This document shows, piece after piece, positions 1 through 8,242 of a stretch of 64,000 nt of DNA. Position numbers and translations under genes: made by a program. The DNA is from Paracoccus sp. Z118 (GTDB taxonomy: Bacteria; Pseudomonadota; Alphaproteobacteria; Rhodobacterales; Rhodobacteraceae). The stretch is taken from positions 90,133 through 154,132 of the forward strand of contig NZ_JAHQZU010000008.1 of NCBI RefSeq assembly GCF_019061185.1, read 5' to 3'. Under the pieces are notes generated by a model, which worked only from the letters and a program-made list of their open reading frames with translations, ran no database searches and was not told where the DNA came from. Every line of letters starts with the position of its first letter. The stretch's first letter is position 1.

Positions 1-288
1 GTGGATCACCGCGTCGGGCTTGTGGTCCGACAGCCACTGCTTCAGCCGCTCGTAGTCCTTGGCGAGGTTCAGCAGGTGGAAATGGATGACGTTGCCGCTT
101 TCCTGCTTCCAGATCCGGCAGCGTTCCTGAATGGAATCCATGGGCGTCAGCGACTGCACGCCAAGCTCGGTGTCGATCCAGCGGCGGGACAGGTTGTCCA
201 CGATATGGACCTCGTGGCCCAGGTTGGACAGGTGCAGCGAGGTGGGCCAGCCCACGAACCCGTCGCCGCCGAGAACTGCGATCCGCAT
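1..288 (-). CDS. sqdB: UDP-sulfoquinovose synthase, N-terminal part (cut by window edge)
   Basis: Partial gene: the first 96 codons are present and the rest lies beyond the left edge. The family makes UDP-sulfoquinovose from UDP-glucose and sulfite for the sulfolipid SQDG. The start is an ATG after an AGGAGT-like site. The N-terminus reads MRIAVLGGDGFVGWPT, the Rossmann glycine motif in the GGDG-x-x-GW form typical of SqdB/SQD1. It is followed by IVDNLSRR and ESLTP-like (QSLTPMDSI) segments that also match SQD1 as I remember it. A general NAD-dependent epimerase is the alternative, but the GGDGFVGW and VDNLSRR combination is specific. It lies downstream of udgX on the same strand with a 120-bp gap, so co-transcription is possible but not shown. 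Confidence 0.8.
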   Translation of the reverse strand, partial: MRIAVLGGDGFVGWPTSLHLSNLGHEVHIVDNLSRRWIDTELGVQSLTPMDSIQERCRIWKQESGNVIHFHLLNLAKDYERLKQWLSDHKPDAVIH

Positions 289-408
289 GTCGGACTCCTT
301 CGTCTATGCGCGTCTGCCGGGCCTTAGCGACAGACAGGGACGCTGTCGAATGAAGATATGACGACAGCCTGATGGTTTCGTGACGGTCTGCCAATATCCG
401 CCGGCCGG

Positions 409-1026
409 TCAGGCGACAAGCTCTGCCGCCAGTTTCAGGTCGTCGAGAAGCTGCGCCCGCGCCCGGTCCGCCGCCCCGCGGTTGGGGACGCGCAGGATGT
501 AGGAGGGATGCCAACTGAGCAGGACCGAGCCGGTTTCCGTCTCCTCGACCTTGCCGCGGCGTTTGGTGATGCCCTCCTTCCGGCCGGTCAGCGCGTAAGC
601 CGCGGTGCCCCCCAGCGCGAGCGTCAGCTTCGGCTGGATGAAGCGCTGCTCGATCCCCAGCCACCAGTGGCAGGCGTCGATTTCCGGCCGGTCGGGATTC
701 TGGTGCAGCCGCCGCTTGCCGCCGCGCGCGGTGGTCTTCACCGTGAACTTGAAGTGCTTGACGGCATTCGTCATCCACACCTTTTCACGGGGCAGGCCCG
801 CGCGTTCCATCGCCTCGGCCAGGATGTCGCCCGCCGGGCCGACGAAGGGCCGGCCCTGCAAGTCCTCCTGATCGCCCGGCTGCTCGCCCACGATCATCAG
901 CCGCGCATCCGGCGAACCCTCGCCCCAGACGGTCTGCGTCGCGTGGCAGTAAAGATCGCAGCGTGTGCAGTGCTGCGCGGCCTCGGCGGCTTCCTCGAGC
1001 GTCGCGTAATCGGGCTGGTCCGGCAT
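409..1026 (-). CDS. udgX: UdgX-type uracil-DNA glycosylase
   Basis: Uracil-DNA glycosylase superfamily protein of 205 residues that removes uracil from DNA. The active-site motif GEQPGDQED is at about residues 47-55 and the second motif HPSYIL at about 173. The insertion GGKRRLH ends at His108. It corresponds to the KRRIH loop that defines UdgX, in which the histidine becomes covalently joined to the abasic site; here the Ile is Leu. Cysteines at about 20, 23, 27 and 119 fit an iron-sulfur cluster as in family 4 enzymes. The ATG used here has GAGGA about eight bases upstream; a TTG 27 bases further up is open but less likely. The protein stands alone, without the DUF4130 domain that is fused in some relatives. 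Covalent-trapping activity is inferred from the loop. Confidence 0.87.
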   Translation of the reverse strand: MPDQPDYATLEEAAEAAQHCTRCDLYCHATQTVWGEGSPDARLMIVGEQPGDQEDLQGRPFVGPAGDILAEAMERAGLPREKVWMTNAVKHFKFTVKTTARGGKRRLHQNPDRPEIDACHWWLGIEQRFIQPKLTLALGGTAAYALTGRKEGITKRRGKVEETETGSVLLSWHPSYILRVPNRGAADRARAQLLDDLKLAAELVA

Positions 1027-1089
1027 GGCGCGTTCCTCATCGGGTTGCCCCAACGGAACGCGCCAGCGCCGCGCTTCGTTCGCGCAGGC

Positions 1090-1518
1090 TCACCAGTGGC
1101 CGGTATTCTCCATGCTCGCCCACGGCTCCTGCGGCGGCAGGCTCTCGCCCTTCTGCAGGAACTCGATCGAGATGTTGTCGGGGCTGCGCACGAACGCCAT
1201 ATGCCCGTCGCGGGGCGGCCGGTTGATCGTCACGCCGTTGTCCATCAGGTGCTGGCACATCGCGTAGATGTCGCCCACCTCATAGGCCAGATGCCCGAAA
1301 TGGCGGCTGTCCGAGGGCAGCCCCTCGTCGCCGTCCCAGTTGTATGTCAGCTCGACGGGCGTCTCCTCGCCGCCCTCGGGCGCCATGTAGACCAGCGTGA
1401 AGCGGCCTTTCTCGCTTTCGATGCGTTTGATCTCGCGCAGGCCCAGCAGGCCGAAGAAGCGCATCGAGGCGTCCAGGTCGAGCACGCGCACCATCGTGTG
1501 CAGGTAGCGGATTTCCAT
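1090..1518 (-). CDS. Glyoxalase I-type VOC family protein
   Basis: A 142-residue vicinal-oxygen-chelate protein that resembles lactoylglutathione lyase, which isomerises the methylglyoxal-glutathione hemithioacetal. Candidate metal ligands are in the expected order: His in YLHTMVRV near residue 7, Glu in VELTYNW near 59, His in FGHLAYEV near 77 and Glu in SIEFLQ near 123. [11 protein letters not shown] and ELTYNW are typical GloA signatures. The start chosen is the ATG preceded by AAAGGAACCACG; an ORF start ten codons upstream lacks a site. It is divergent from thyX, with about 90 bp between the starts. Assignment to glyoxalase I is likely; another VOC lyase cannot be excluded. Confidence 0.82.
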   Translation of the reverse strand: MEIRYLHTMVRVLDLDASMRFFGLLGLREIKRIESEKGRFTLVYMAPEGGEETPVELTYNWDGDEGLPSDSRHFGHLAYEVGDIYAMCQHLMDNGVTINRPPRDGHMAFVRSPDNISIEFLQKGESLPPQEPWASMENTGHW

Positions 1519-1608
1519 CGTGGTTCCTTTCCCGTTTGTCGCCGGCATCCTTTCACGGCTGGCGCGGCTCCGCTAGACAGGCGGCCGACAACCGGAAAGG
1601 ACCGCCCG

Positions 1609-2514
1609 ATGCCGCTGACCCCCGAACAGCAAGCCGAGATCGACGACGCCCGCAGCGCCCCGCGCCCCACCCTGCGCGCGGTCAGCGAAGGGATGGAGCG
1701 GCACCTGTATGCGGCCCACCCGGTGCTGGACCACGGGCTGATCCGGGTCATCGACTACATGGGCGACGACAGCGCCATCGTGCAGGCGGCGCGCGTCAGC
1801 TATGGCCGGGGCACGAAAGCCGTGTCGAACGACGAGGGGCTGATCCGCTATCTGATGCGGCACTGGCACTCGACCCCGTTCGAGATGTGCGAGGTGAAAT
1901 TCCACGTCAAGCTGCCGGTCTTCGTCGCCCGCCAGTGGATCCGCCACCGGACGGCGAATGTGAACGAATACTCCGCCCGCTATTCGATCCTCGACCGCGA
2001 ATTCTACATTCCCGCGCCCGAGCAACTGGCCGCACAATCGACGGTCAACAATCAGGGCCGCGGCGAGGTGCTGTCGGGCGACGAGGCGCAGCGCGTGCTG
2101 GACCTGCTGCGCGAGGATTCGATGCGCGCCTATGACCATTACGAGGGGATGCTGAGCCAGGACGGCCAGCAGGGGCTGGCGCGGGAACTCGCGCGGATGA
2201 ACCTGCCGGCGAATATCTATACGCAATGGTATTGGAAAACCGACCTCCACAACCTGTTCCATTTCCTGCGCCTGCGGGCGGATGTCCACGCGCAATACGA
2301 GATCAGGGTCTATGCCGAAGCGATGTGCCGGATCGTGGCGGACTGGGTGCCGCTGGCGTATGGGGCATTCGAGGATTACCGGCTGGGCGGGGTGTCGCTT
2401 TCGGGCAAGGCGGTCGAGGTGCTGAGGCGGCGGCTGGCGGGGGAGGTGGTGACGGCGGAGAGCAGCGGGATGAGCAAGGGCGAGTGGCGGGAGTTTGTGG
2501 GGGTGTGGGGGTGA
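1609..2514 (+). CDS. thyX: FAD-dependent thymidylate synthase ThyX
   Basis: Makes dTMP from dUMP with methylene-tetrahydrofolate as carbon donor and NADPH/FAD as reductant. The 301-residue protein carries the ThyX signature [14 protein letters not shown] at residues 112-125, which includes the RHR-x7-S motif. QFNWY-like ends are replaced by [22 protein letters not shown] pieces near residue 205-225 that match the alphaproteobacterial family. The start ATG follows GGAAAGG; a much longer open frame upstream is an antisense shadow of udgX and the VOC gene. The last 40 codons are very G-rich, with GGG and GAG runs, and end just before a sharp drop in GC content. No thyA is seen in the window. Confidence 0.95.
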   Translation: MPLTPEQQAEIDDARSAPRPTLRAVSEGMERHLYAAHPVLDHGLIRVIDYMGDDSAIVQAARVSYGRGTKAVSNDEGLIRYLMRHWHSTPFEMCEVKFHVKLPVFVARQWIRHRTANVNEYSARYSILDREFYIPAPEQLAAQSTVNNQGRGEVLSGDEAQRVLDLLREDSMRAYDHYEGMLSQDGQQGLARELARMNLPANIYTQWYWKTDLHNLFHFLRLRADVHAQYEIRVYAEAMCRIVADWVPLAYGAFEDYRLGGVSLSGKAVEVLRRRLAGEVVTAESSGMSKGEWREFVGVWG

Positions 2515-2561
2515 CCCAAAGCGCGGTCACGAAATTATGTCTGAAGAAAGGAAGGATTTTC

Positions 2562-2786
2562 ATGAGAAATGACGCAACTATTTCCGGTAAGCATAATGTC
2601 TCTTTGAGTCCTTGCGAGCTTTACGCCAAAGATTTTCAGCGCAATCGCTCGATCGGAATAACGCAGGAGGAATGGGCGGATCACTGGAGAGAGCTTCATG
2701 TCGCAGCCGAAAAGAATGGCCGCTCTTGCCCGTGCGGATGGATAACGAAGCACTCATCCGATGGCCGCATCGTAACTAAAAGCTAA
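2562..2786 (+). CDS. Small protein of unknown function (74 aa) in low-GC patch
   Basis: I do not recognise this protein. It has a good ribosome site (AAAGGAAGG, about six bases before the ATG). The 74-residue product is polar, with the sequence CPCGW near its end and two Trp-rich stretches (EEWADHWRELH). It starts with MRNDATISGKHNVSLSP. Base composition is about 46-48 percent GC, far below the neighbouring thyX, and codon use is correspondingly AT-rich. It is convergent with the methyltransferase gene and their stop codons are only a few bases apart. Transfer from outside is likely. It could be a remnant of a longer gene, but start signal and frame look intact. Confidence 0.55.
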   Translation: MRNDATISGKHNVSLSPCELYAKDFQRNRSIGITQEEWADHWRELHVAAEKNGRSCPCGWITKHSSDGRIVTKS

Positions 2787-2791
2787 AATAA

Positions 2792-3589
2792 CTAGCTTCT
2801 GGATAGAAGTATTGCGTCCTGAAAGTCATGTGCTACTATATCCCCACGCCAAGACCCGCGAAAGATCTCGCAAATGGATAAGCCAGCATCGTGAGCCATT
2901 CTTTGCAGTCCTACGATATCGTAGCCCACGGCCATCTCTGGCTCTGATCGGGAAGCAACATAAGCCAGGCCAATCCGGTTGCTGAACTTGAAGGCCGCAC
3001 GGGAATGGGCTTGGTCATCAACTATAAATGCGGTCAGGTAGACTCGGCCTCCTTGGCTTAAACACCTGCCAATTTCCTTTAGATAGTTGCGCGCACTTGC
3101 TTCAGTAAGGTGAGTAAATACTGAGGTGGCGAACACTAGATCGAGGGAGTCAGATGTCTGCGGGAAAACAAATTGTTCCGCGGGTACTCGGCCGAACGGA
3201 TTGTAGAATGAATTACGGATGTCCACGTGAGTCAGTTTGAAGTTCGGCTTTTCGCGTAGAGTTTTTCTGGTCCATGAGACGCCGTACCGAACGATATCAA
3301 ATCCACTATAGTCCAGACTAGGAAAGCGCCGGGCGAGTGGAAGGGCGAGCCGGCCGATGCCACAACCTACATCCATTACACGGTCCTCGGCCGATAGTCG
3401 GGCTCTGGATACTAAGAGGTCCACCTGCTGTTCGCCGATCTCACGGAAGTTTCCGCCACCTGCAAAATTGATCGGCTCAGGAGGGACGCCCATCCTTCCG
3501 TCCAGAAGAGTGGAGTTTCTAATTATCACATCAAGGACAGGCGCCGCGATGCCATACTTGAGAATTCGCAGTATTTTAGCAAGTGACAT
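2792..3589 (-). CDS. Class I SAM-dependent methyltransferase in low-GC patch
   Basis: 265-residue protein with a Rossmann methyltransferase core. Motif I, VMDVGCGIGRLALPLA, is near residues 71-86, an acidic strand-2 end (SGFDI) follows, and a motif IV-like stretch LDLVFATSVFTHL is near 150. The last resembles methyltransferases of the Methyltransf_11/25 type that often act on glycans, lipids or small molecules. The substrate cannot be told from sequence. GC content is close to 48 percent, unlike the surrounding 68-70 percent, so the gene was probably acquired. There is no strong ribosome site before the ATG. It has no visible partner genes for polysaccharide synthesis nearby; the only companion is the convergent 74-aa unknown. 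Confidence 0.8.
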   Translation of the reverse strand: MSLAKILRILKYGIAAPVLDVIIRNSTLLDGRMGVPPEPINFAGGGNFREIGEQQVDLLVSRARLSAEDRVMDVGCGIGRLALPLARRFPSLDYSGFDIVRYGVSWTRKTLREKPNFKLTHVDIRNSFYNPFGRVPAEQFVFPQTSDSLDLVFATSVFTHLTEASARNYLKEIGRCLSQGGRVYLTAFIVDDQAHSRAAFKFSNRIGLAYVASRSEPEMAVGYDIVGLQRMAHDAGLSICEIFRGSWRGDIVAHDFQDAILLSRS

Positions 3590-3667
3590 TGCAGATCAGA
3601 CCCGGCCTTTCTAAGCTGTAGAGCGTTGTTCGTGTAGGATGCGCGCTAATGCGCACCTCCACGCTCC

Positions 3668-4495
3668 CTACCGCATTCTCCCCACCCACTCCCTGACCAC
3701 CGCCACACTCTCCCCCTCATCCAGCCACGGAATATGCCCCCGCCCCGGCACCTTCCCGTAGATCATGTCCGGCCGCCGCCGCCGCATCTCCGCCACCGCG
3801 TCCTCGCCCAGCAGGTCCGAGCCCGCGCCGTGGATCAGCGCCAGCGGCAGCCCCTCCATCGCGTCGAACAGCGGCCAAGCCGTGGCGTCGGGGTTCTTGA
3901 ACGCCGCCAGGAACGCGTCGCGCAACGCGGGGTCGTAGGTCAGCTCCACGCCGTCCTCGACCTGCCGGTAAAGCCGCGCGGCCTCCTCCTCCCACCGCCC
4001 CGCAGGCACCTCGCCGAAGCCCTTCAGCGACGAAGGCAACCGCTCCGCCACCTCGGCCAGTGTCCGGGCCGAGGGCCGGCGGCCCACATACTCCATGATC
4101 GCCTCCAGCCCCTCGCGCCGCAGCTGCGGGCCGACATCGTTCAGGCAGACCCCCAGCAGCCGGTCCTTCGCCACCGCCGCCAGATACATCGCGATCAGCC
4201 CCCCGCGCGAGGTGCCGATCACCGCCGCCCGGTCGATCCCCAGATGATCCAGCAGCGCCAGCGCGTCCGCGCCCTCGACCGGAACGGTATAGCTCTCGGC
4301 CCCCGTCCAGTCCGACTGCCCGCGCCCGCGGTAATCCATGCGGATCATCCGGCAATCCGCCAGTGTCGGCGCCAGGTAGTCGAAATCGTCCATGCTGCGG
4401 GTGAGGCCCGCAAGGCACAGCACCGGCAGCCCCGCGCCTTCGTCGCGGTAAGCCAGCCGCGCGCCATCCGCCGCGGTGAAGAACTGCGTCGCCAT
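3668..4495 (-). CDS. Alpha/beta-fold hydrolase
   Basis: 275-residue cytosolic hydrolase of the alpha/beta fold. The nucleophile elbow is GTSRGGLIA near residue 98, the oxyanion region is LAGLTRSMDDFD near 32, an acid candidate lies in HGAGSDLL near 230 and the catalytic His is in GRGHIPWLDE near 258. The substrate is unknown; relatives include esterases, lactonases and haloperoxidase-like enzymes. The ATG follows GGGAGGGTCG. It lies downstream of fabI on the same strand, separated by a terminator-like repeat, so it is probably transcribed separately or only by readthrough. Confidence 0.85.
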   Translation of the reverse strand: MATQFFTAADGARLAYRDEGAGLPVLCLAGLTRSMDDFDYLAPTLADCRMIRMDYRGRGQSDWTGAESYTVPVEGADALALLDHLGIDRAAVIGTSRGGLIAMYLAAVAKDRLLGVCLNDVGPQLRREGLEAIMEYVGRRPSARTLAEVAERLPSSLKGFGEVPAGRWEEEAARLYRQVEDGVELTYDPALRDAFLAAFKNPDATAWPLFDAMEGLPLALIHGAGSDLLGEDAVAEMRRRRPDMIYGKVPGRGHIPWLDEGESVAVVREWVGRMR

Positions 4496-4518
4496 TCGAC
4501 CCTCCCATCTTCTGTCTG

Positions 4519-4555
4519 GAAATATCCCGGGGTCCGGGGCAGCGCCCCGGTCCGG
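4519..4555 (-). terminator. Hairpin with GGGATATTT box downstream of fabI
   Basis: Read on the minus strand, a GC hairpin (CCGGGGC, loop of three, GCCCCGG) is followed by CCCCGGGATATTTCC and then an AGACAGAAGA stretch. This arrangement, a short G/C hairpin then a GGGATATTT box, is one I recall as recurring after genes in Rhodobacterales genomes. It probably ends the fabA-fabB-fabI transcript. The hairpin and box are seen; the role and the recurrence are from memory and inference. Confidence 0.6.
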
Positions 4556-4557
4556 CG

Positions 4558-5358
4558 TCAGATATTGTCGGGCTGCGGCATCCCCAGCACGTGATAGCCG
4601 CTGTCCACCATCACCACCTCGCCCGTGGTGCAGGCGCCCCAGTCGGACGCCAGCCACACCGCCGTCCCGCCGATCGCCTCCAGCGTGGCGTTGCTGCGCA
4701 GGGGCGCGTTCGCCTCGGTATGGCGATAGGTCTTGCGCGCGCCGCCGATGGCCGCGCCCGCCAGCGTCCGCATCGGGCCGGGGCTGATGGCGTTGACGCG
4801 GATGCCGTCGGGGCCGAGGTCGTTGGCCAGATAGCGCACCGCCGATTCCAGCGCCGCCTTGGCGACGCCCATCACGTTGTAGAACGGTGTCACCCGGTTC
4901 GACCCGGCATAGGTCAGCGTCAGGATCGTGCCGCCCCCCGGTTCGTTGGCGGCCATCAGGGGCAGCGCGCGGCGCGCCACCTCGATCAGCGAATAGCACG
5001 AGATATCCAGCGAGTTCTTGAAGTTCGCCCGCGTCGTGTTGACGAACCGGCCGGTCAGCTCGTCCTTGCTGGAATAGGCGATGGCGTGGACGATGATGTC
5101 CAGCCGCCCCCAGCGTTCCGTCAGCGTGCCGAAGGCCGCGTCCAGCGAGGCGTCGTCGGACACGTCCACGTCCAGCAGCAGGTCCGAGCCGAGCGAGGCG
5201 GCCAGCGGCTCGACCCGCTTGCCGAATGCCTCGCCCTGGTAGGTGAAGGCCAGCTCCGCCCCCTGCGCGGCCAAGGCCTGCGCGATGCCCCAGGCGATCG
5301 AATGGTCGTTCGCGACCCCCATGACAAGGGCGCGTTTCCCCTCGAGCAATCCGGGCAT
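4558..5358 (-). CDS. fabI: Enoyl-[acyl-carrier-protein] reductase (NADH)
   Basis: Catalyses the last reduction of each fatty-acid elongation round, trans-2-enoyl-ACP to acyl-ACP. The protein is 266 residues, normal for FabI. The cofactor motif GVANDHSIAWGIA is at 14-26. Catalytic residues fit Y150, Y160 and K167 (YNVMGVAK, the Y-x6-K pattern). SPGPMRTLAG near 193 forms the substrate and triclosan-binding loop. Third gene of a fabA-fabB-fabI set on the minus strand, 22 bases after fabB, so very probably co-transcribed with it. A second FabI-like gene elsewhere is possible, as in many relatives. Confidence 0.95.
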   Translation of the reverse strand: MPGLLEGKRALVMGVANDHSIAWGIAQALAAQGAELAFTYQGEAFGKRVEPLAASLGSDLLLDVDVSDDASLDAAFGTLTERWGRLDIIVHAIAYSSKDELTGRFVNTTRANFKNSLDISCYSLIEVARRALPLMAANEPGGGTILTLTYAGSNRVTPFYNVMGVAKAALESAVRYLANDLGPDGIRVNAISPGPMRTLAGAAIGGARKTYRHTEANAPLRSNATLEAIGGTAVWLASDWGACTTGEVVMVDSGYHVLGMPQPDNI

Positions 5359-5380
5359 GATGTGAACCTCTGCGTGAATG

Positions 5381-6610
5381 TCAGTCGCGGAACTTGGACA
5401 GGACCAGCGTGGCGTTGGTGCCGCCGAAGCCGAAGCTGTTGGACAGGACGCTGTCGAAATCGACGTCGTCGATGCGCTGCGTGGCGATCTCGCCGGGATG
5501 GATCTCCGGGTCGAGCTCGGTGACGTTGGCCGAGGCCGAGATGAAGCCCTGCTGCATCATCAGCAGCGAATAGATCGCCTCGTGAACCCCGGTCGCTCCC
5601 AGCGAATGGCCGGTCAGCGACTTGGTCGAGGCAACGGGCGGCACGGCGCCCTCACCGAAGACGCGGCGCAGGGCCTTGATCTCGGTCACGTCGCCCGCCT
5701 GGGTCGAGGTGCCGTGCGCGTTGACATAGCTGATCCTGCGGCCTTCGGGCAGGGTCGCCAGCGCGATCCGCATCGACCGCTCGCCGCCCTCGCCGGACGG
5801 GGCTACCATGTCATAGCCGTCCGAGGTCGCGCCGTAGCCGGTCACTTCGGCGTAGATCTTCGCGCCGCGGGCGCGGGCGTGTTCCAGTTCTTCCAGCACG
5901 ACCACGCCGCCGCCGCCGGCGATGACGAAGCCGTCGCGGGTCGCGTCGAAGGGGCGCGAGGCCGTGGCGGGCGCGTCGTTGTATTTGGACGACATCGCCC
6001 CCATCGCGTCGAACAGGCAGCTCAGCGTCCAGTCCAGTTCCTCGCCGCCGCCGGCGAAGACGATGTCCTGCTTGCCCATCTGGATCTGCTCGACGCCGTT
6101 GCCGATGCAGTGCGCGCTGGTCGAGCAGGCCGAGGTGATCGAATAGTTCACGCCCTTGATTGCGAACGGCGTGGCCAGACAGGCAGAGTTCGTGGAGGAC
6201 ATGCAGCGCGTCACCATGAACGGCCCCATGCGCTTGGGCGCGCCCTTCTCGATGACGGTCTTGTGGGCGCTGAAGAAGTTCGACGTGGACGGCCCGCCCG
6301 ATCCCATCACCAGCCCGGTGCGTTCGTTCGACACGTCCGACGGCTCCAGCCCGCTATCGGCGATGGCCTGCTGCATGGCGATGAAGTTCCACGCCGCGCC
6401 TTCGCCCATGAAGCGCAGGTCGCGCTTGTCCACATGGGCGGCGATGTCGATGGTCGGCCGCCCCTCGACCTGGCTGCGGAAGCCGTGCTCGGCATAGTCC
6501 GGCGAGAACACGATGCCGGAGCGGCCTTCCCGCAGGCTTTCGGTGACTTCTGCGGCATTGTTGCCGATGGGCGAGACGATCCCCAGCCCGGTGATGACGA
6601 CGCGGCGCAT
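5381..6610 (-). CDS. fabB: 3-oxoacyl-ACP synthase I
   Basis: Beta-ketoacyl-ACP synthase that elongates unsaturated intermediates in the anaerobic pathway to vaccenate. It is 409 residues. The nucleophile Cys162 sits in [13 protein letters not shown]. The catalytic histidines are in [11 protein letters not shown] near residue 300 and in [12 protein letters not shown] near 335, the Cys-His-His triad of condensing enzymes. Direct pairing with fabA identifies it as FabB rather than FabF. The gene lies 19 bases after fabA and 22 bases before fabI. Confidence 0.96.
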   Translation of the reverse strand: MRRVVITGLGIVSPIGNNAAEVTESLREGRSGIVFSPDYAEHGFRSQVEGRPTIDIAAHVDKRDLRFMGEGAAWNFIAMQQAIADSGLEPSDVSNERTGLVMGSGGPSTSNFFSAHKTVIEKGAPKRMGPFMVTRCMSSTNSACLATPFAIKGVNYSITSACSTSAHCIGNGVEQIQMGKQDIVFAGGGEELDWTLSCLFDAMGAMSSKYNDAPATASRPFDATRDGFVIAGGGGVVVLEELEHARARGAKIYAEVTGYGATSDGYDMVAPSGEGGERSMRIALATLPEGRRISYVNAHGTSTQAGDVTEIKALRRVFGEGAVPPVASTKSLTGHSLGATGVHEAIYSLLMMQQGFISASANVTELDPEIHPGEIATQRIDDVDFDSVLSNSFGFGGTNATLVLSKFRD

Positions 6611-6629
6611 GATGCGGCCCTCCTTCGGT

Positions 6630-7139
6630 TCAGCTCTCGGAGAGAGCGACCTTCATGTCCTTGACCTGATAGATGACCTCGCCGTCCGCCTCGACGATGC
6701 CGTCGGCGACGCCCATCGTCAGCCGGCGGGACTGAATGGCCTTGGTGAAATCGACCTTGTACGTCAAAAGCTTGCGGTCGGGGCGGACCATGCCGGTCAG
6801 CTTGACCTCGCCCACCCCCAGCGCATAGCCCCGCCCCTGCCAGCCGCGCCAGCCGAGGTTGAAGCCGGTCAGTTGCCACAGCCCGTCAAGCCCGAGACAG
6901 CCCGGCATGATCGGGTTGCCGGGGAAATGGCAGGCGAAGAACCACAGGTCGGGGGTGATGTCGAACTCGGCGACGACATGGCCCTTGCCATGCAGGCCGC
7001 CATCCTCGCTGATGTCGGTGATGCGGTCCATCATCAGCATCGGCGGCTCGGGCAGTTGCGCATTGCCGGGGCCGAACAGCTCGCCCCGCGCGCAGGCCAG
7101 AAGGTCGCCCTTGTCGAAGCTGGTGCGGTCCATCGCCAT
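6630..7139 (-). CDS. fabA: 3-hydroxydecanoyl-ACP dehydratase/isomerase
   Basis: Dehydrates 3-hydroxydecanoyl-ACP and isomerises trans-2- to cis-3-decenoyl-ACP, the branch point for unsaturated fatty acids. The 169-residue hot-dog protein has the active-site His71 in [11 protein letters not shown] and Asp85 in GLDGLWQ. The ATG used has AAGGA nine bases upstream; a second ATG two codons later is possible. First gene of fabA-fabB-fabI. In several Rhodobacterales an irr/fur-like gene precedes fabA; none is seen in the 138 bases upstream here. Confidence 0.96.
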   Translation of the reverse strand: MAMDRTSFDKGDLLACARGELFGPGNAQLPEPPMLMMDRITDISEDGGLHGKGHVVAEFDITPDLWFFACHFPGNPIMPGCLGLDGLWQLTGFNLGWRGWQGRGYALGVGEVKLTGMVRPDRKLLTYKVDFTKAIQSRRLTMGVADGIVEADGEVIYQVKDMKVALSES

Positions 7140-7277
7140 GCGGTTCTATCCTTGTCGCTGGTTCCTGCGGGTGCGAAAGGCGTCCGCCGGGTTCGGCAGC
7201 AGGTCTATCATCCGGGCTTGCCGCCGCGCAAGGGAACCGGCCCGAATTGCCCTTTGCCCCGCGTCACCCGCAGGGGC

Positions 7278-8240
7278 TCAGAACCACTGGCCGGGCTCCA
7301 TCAGCCCGAGGTCCAGAAGTTGCTGCGAGGTCCAGCGGAACGGCATCGAGTTGTTCCAGCCAAAGCCGCGCACCTGATCGCGCGATGCGGGGTTGCGGGC
7401 CAGCGCCTTGGCGACCCGGAACGAGGCGATGGCGGCGGTCAGGTTGTGGTGCCAGGGGCAGGCATAGGTGTTGTATTCCTCGACATCGAAGCGATGGTCG
7501 GGCAGCAGCCGCAGTTTGGGCTGGGTGCGGAACAGCGCGATCCGGTCGATGCGGCGACGATCGGGGGGCAGATGCTCCTCGAACCGCCAGCGCAGCCCGC
7601 CGTAGAAATCGAGCTGGCGTTCCTTGACGCCGCCCTGCCGGTCGGGCCGGCCGAGCGCGTAATAGCCGGTGCCGTCGAACGCCGCCTCGTCAAGGCTGAC
7701 CGCGTCGGGATAGCGGCTCAGGTCGGGGGTGTAGAGGTCGATGACATAGGTCAGCATCGCCCGCCGCCGCTCTTCCGTGTGAAAGGCGAGCATCTCGCCC
7801 ACGCCGCGCGTTTCCGAAAAGGGATAGAACAGGTACTCGGCGTTATAGCCGTAATACATCCAGGTATCCGGGGGCGCGGCGTCGATCAGCGCGTTGACGA
7901 CGCCGACATGGGCGCCGCCCCGGCGGGTGTCGTGGATCAGGTTGACGATGCGGTCCTTGGGATCGTCGGGCAGGTCGGCTGCGGTCAGCGGCTCGGGTGA
8001 CAGGGCGAGGATCTTGCGAAAGCCCGCGCGGATGTGATGGGCCAGCGTCGAGGCGACCTCGACGGAATCCTCGATCAGGATCACGGCGATGGGGCCGCGG
8101 GCCAGCGCGTCGCCCGGCAAGGCGAGAAAGCTGGCGAGCGACTGCACCCGTCGCGGCGCGGCGGCGGGGGCTGCCGGCGCAGGCCCCGTTTCGCGCAGGA
8201 CGGGGCTGGCCCCGATCATCGGATCGCTTCTTTCGTTCAT
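7278..8240 (-). CDS. Conserved-looking protein of unknown function (320 aa)
   Basis: I do not recognise the family with confidence. After a Pro/Ala-rich start of about 40 residues the protein is globular, without signal peptide or membrane segments. Noticeable stretches are PIAVILIEDSVEVASTLAHH near 50, DTRRGGAHVGVVNALIDAAP near 108 and MYYGYNAEYLFYPF near 130. It ends in a Trp-rich tail, GWNNSMPFRW. The alternation of a beta strand, a helix and a DTWMYYGYNAEYL segment faintly recalls GT-A glycosyltransferases that act on an acceptor sugar, but the usual DxD is not seen at that place. Its start lies three bases after the stop of the alanine-rich gene upstream, so the two form an operon. A second ATG seven codons in (after GAAAGAAG) could be the true start. 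Confidence 0.7.
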   Translation of the reverse strand: MNERSDPMIGASPVLRETGPAPAAPAAAPRRVQSLASFLALPGDALARGPIAVILIEDSVEVASTLAHHIRAGFRKILALSPEPLTAADLPDDPKDRIVNLIHDTRRGGAHVGVVNALIDAAPPDTWMYYGYNAEYLFYPFSETRGVGEMLAFHTEERRRAMLTYVIDLYTPDLSRYPDAVSLDEAAFDGTGYYALGRPDRQGGVKERQLDFYGGLRWRFEEHLPPDRRRIDRIALFRTQPKLRLLPDHRFDVEEYNTYACPWHHNLTAAIASFRVAKALARNPASRDQVRGFGWNNSMPFRWTSQQLLDLGLMEPGQWF

Positions 8241-8242
8241 CG

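Noticed and set aside
508..1608. A long frame upstream of and joined to thyX that would extend it by 367 residues
   Set aside because: It is antisense to udgX and the glyoxalase gene. The ThyX start at 1609 has its own ribosome site and the normal family length.
2562..3660. Insertion sequence or integron in the low-GC patch
   Set aside because: No transposase, no integrase and no inverted or direct end repeats were seen by eye.
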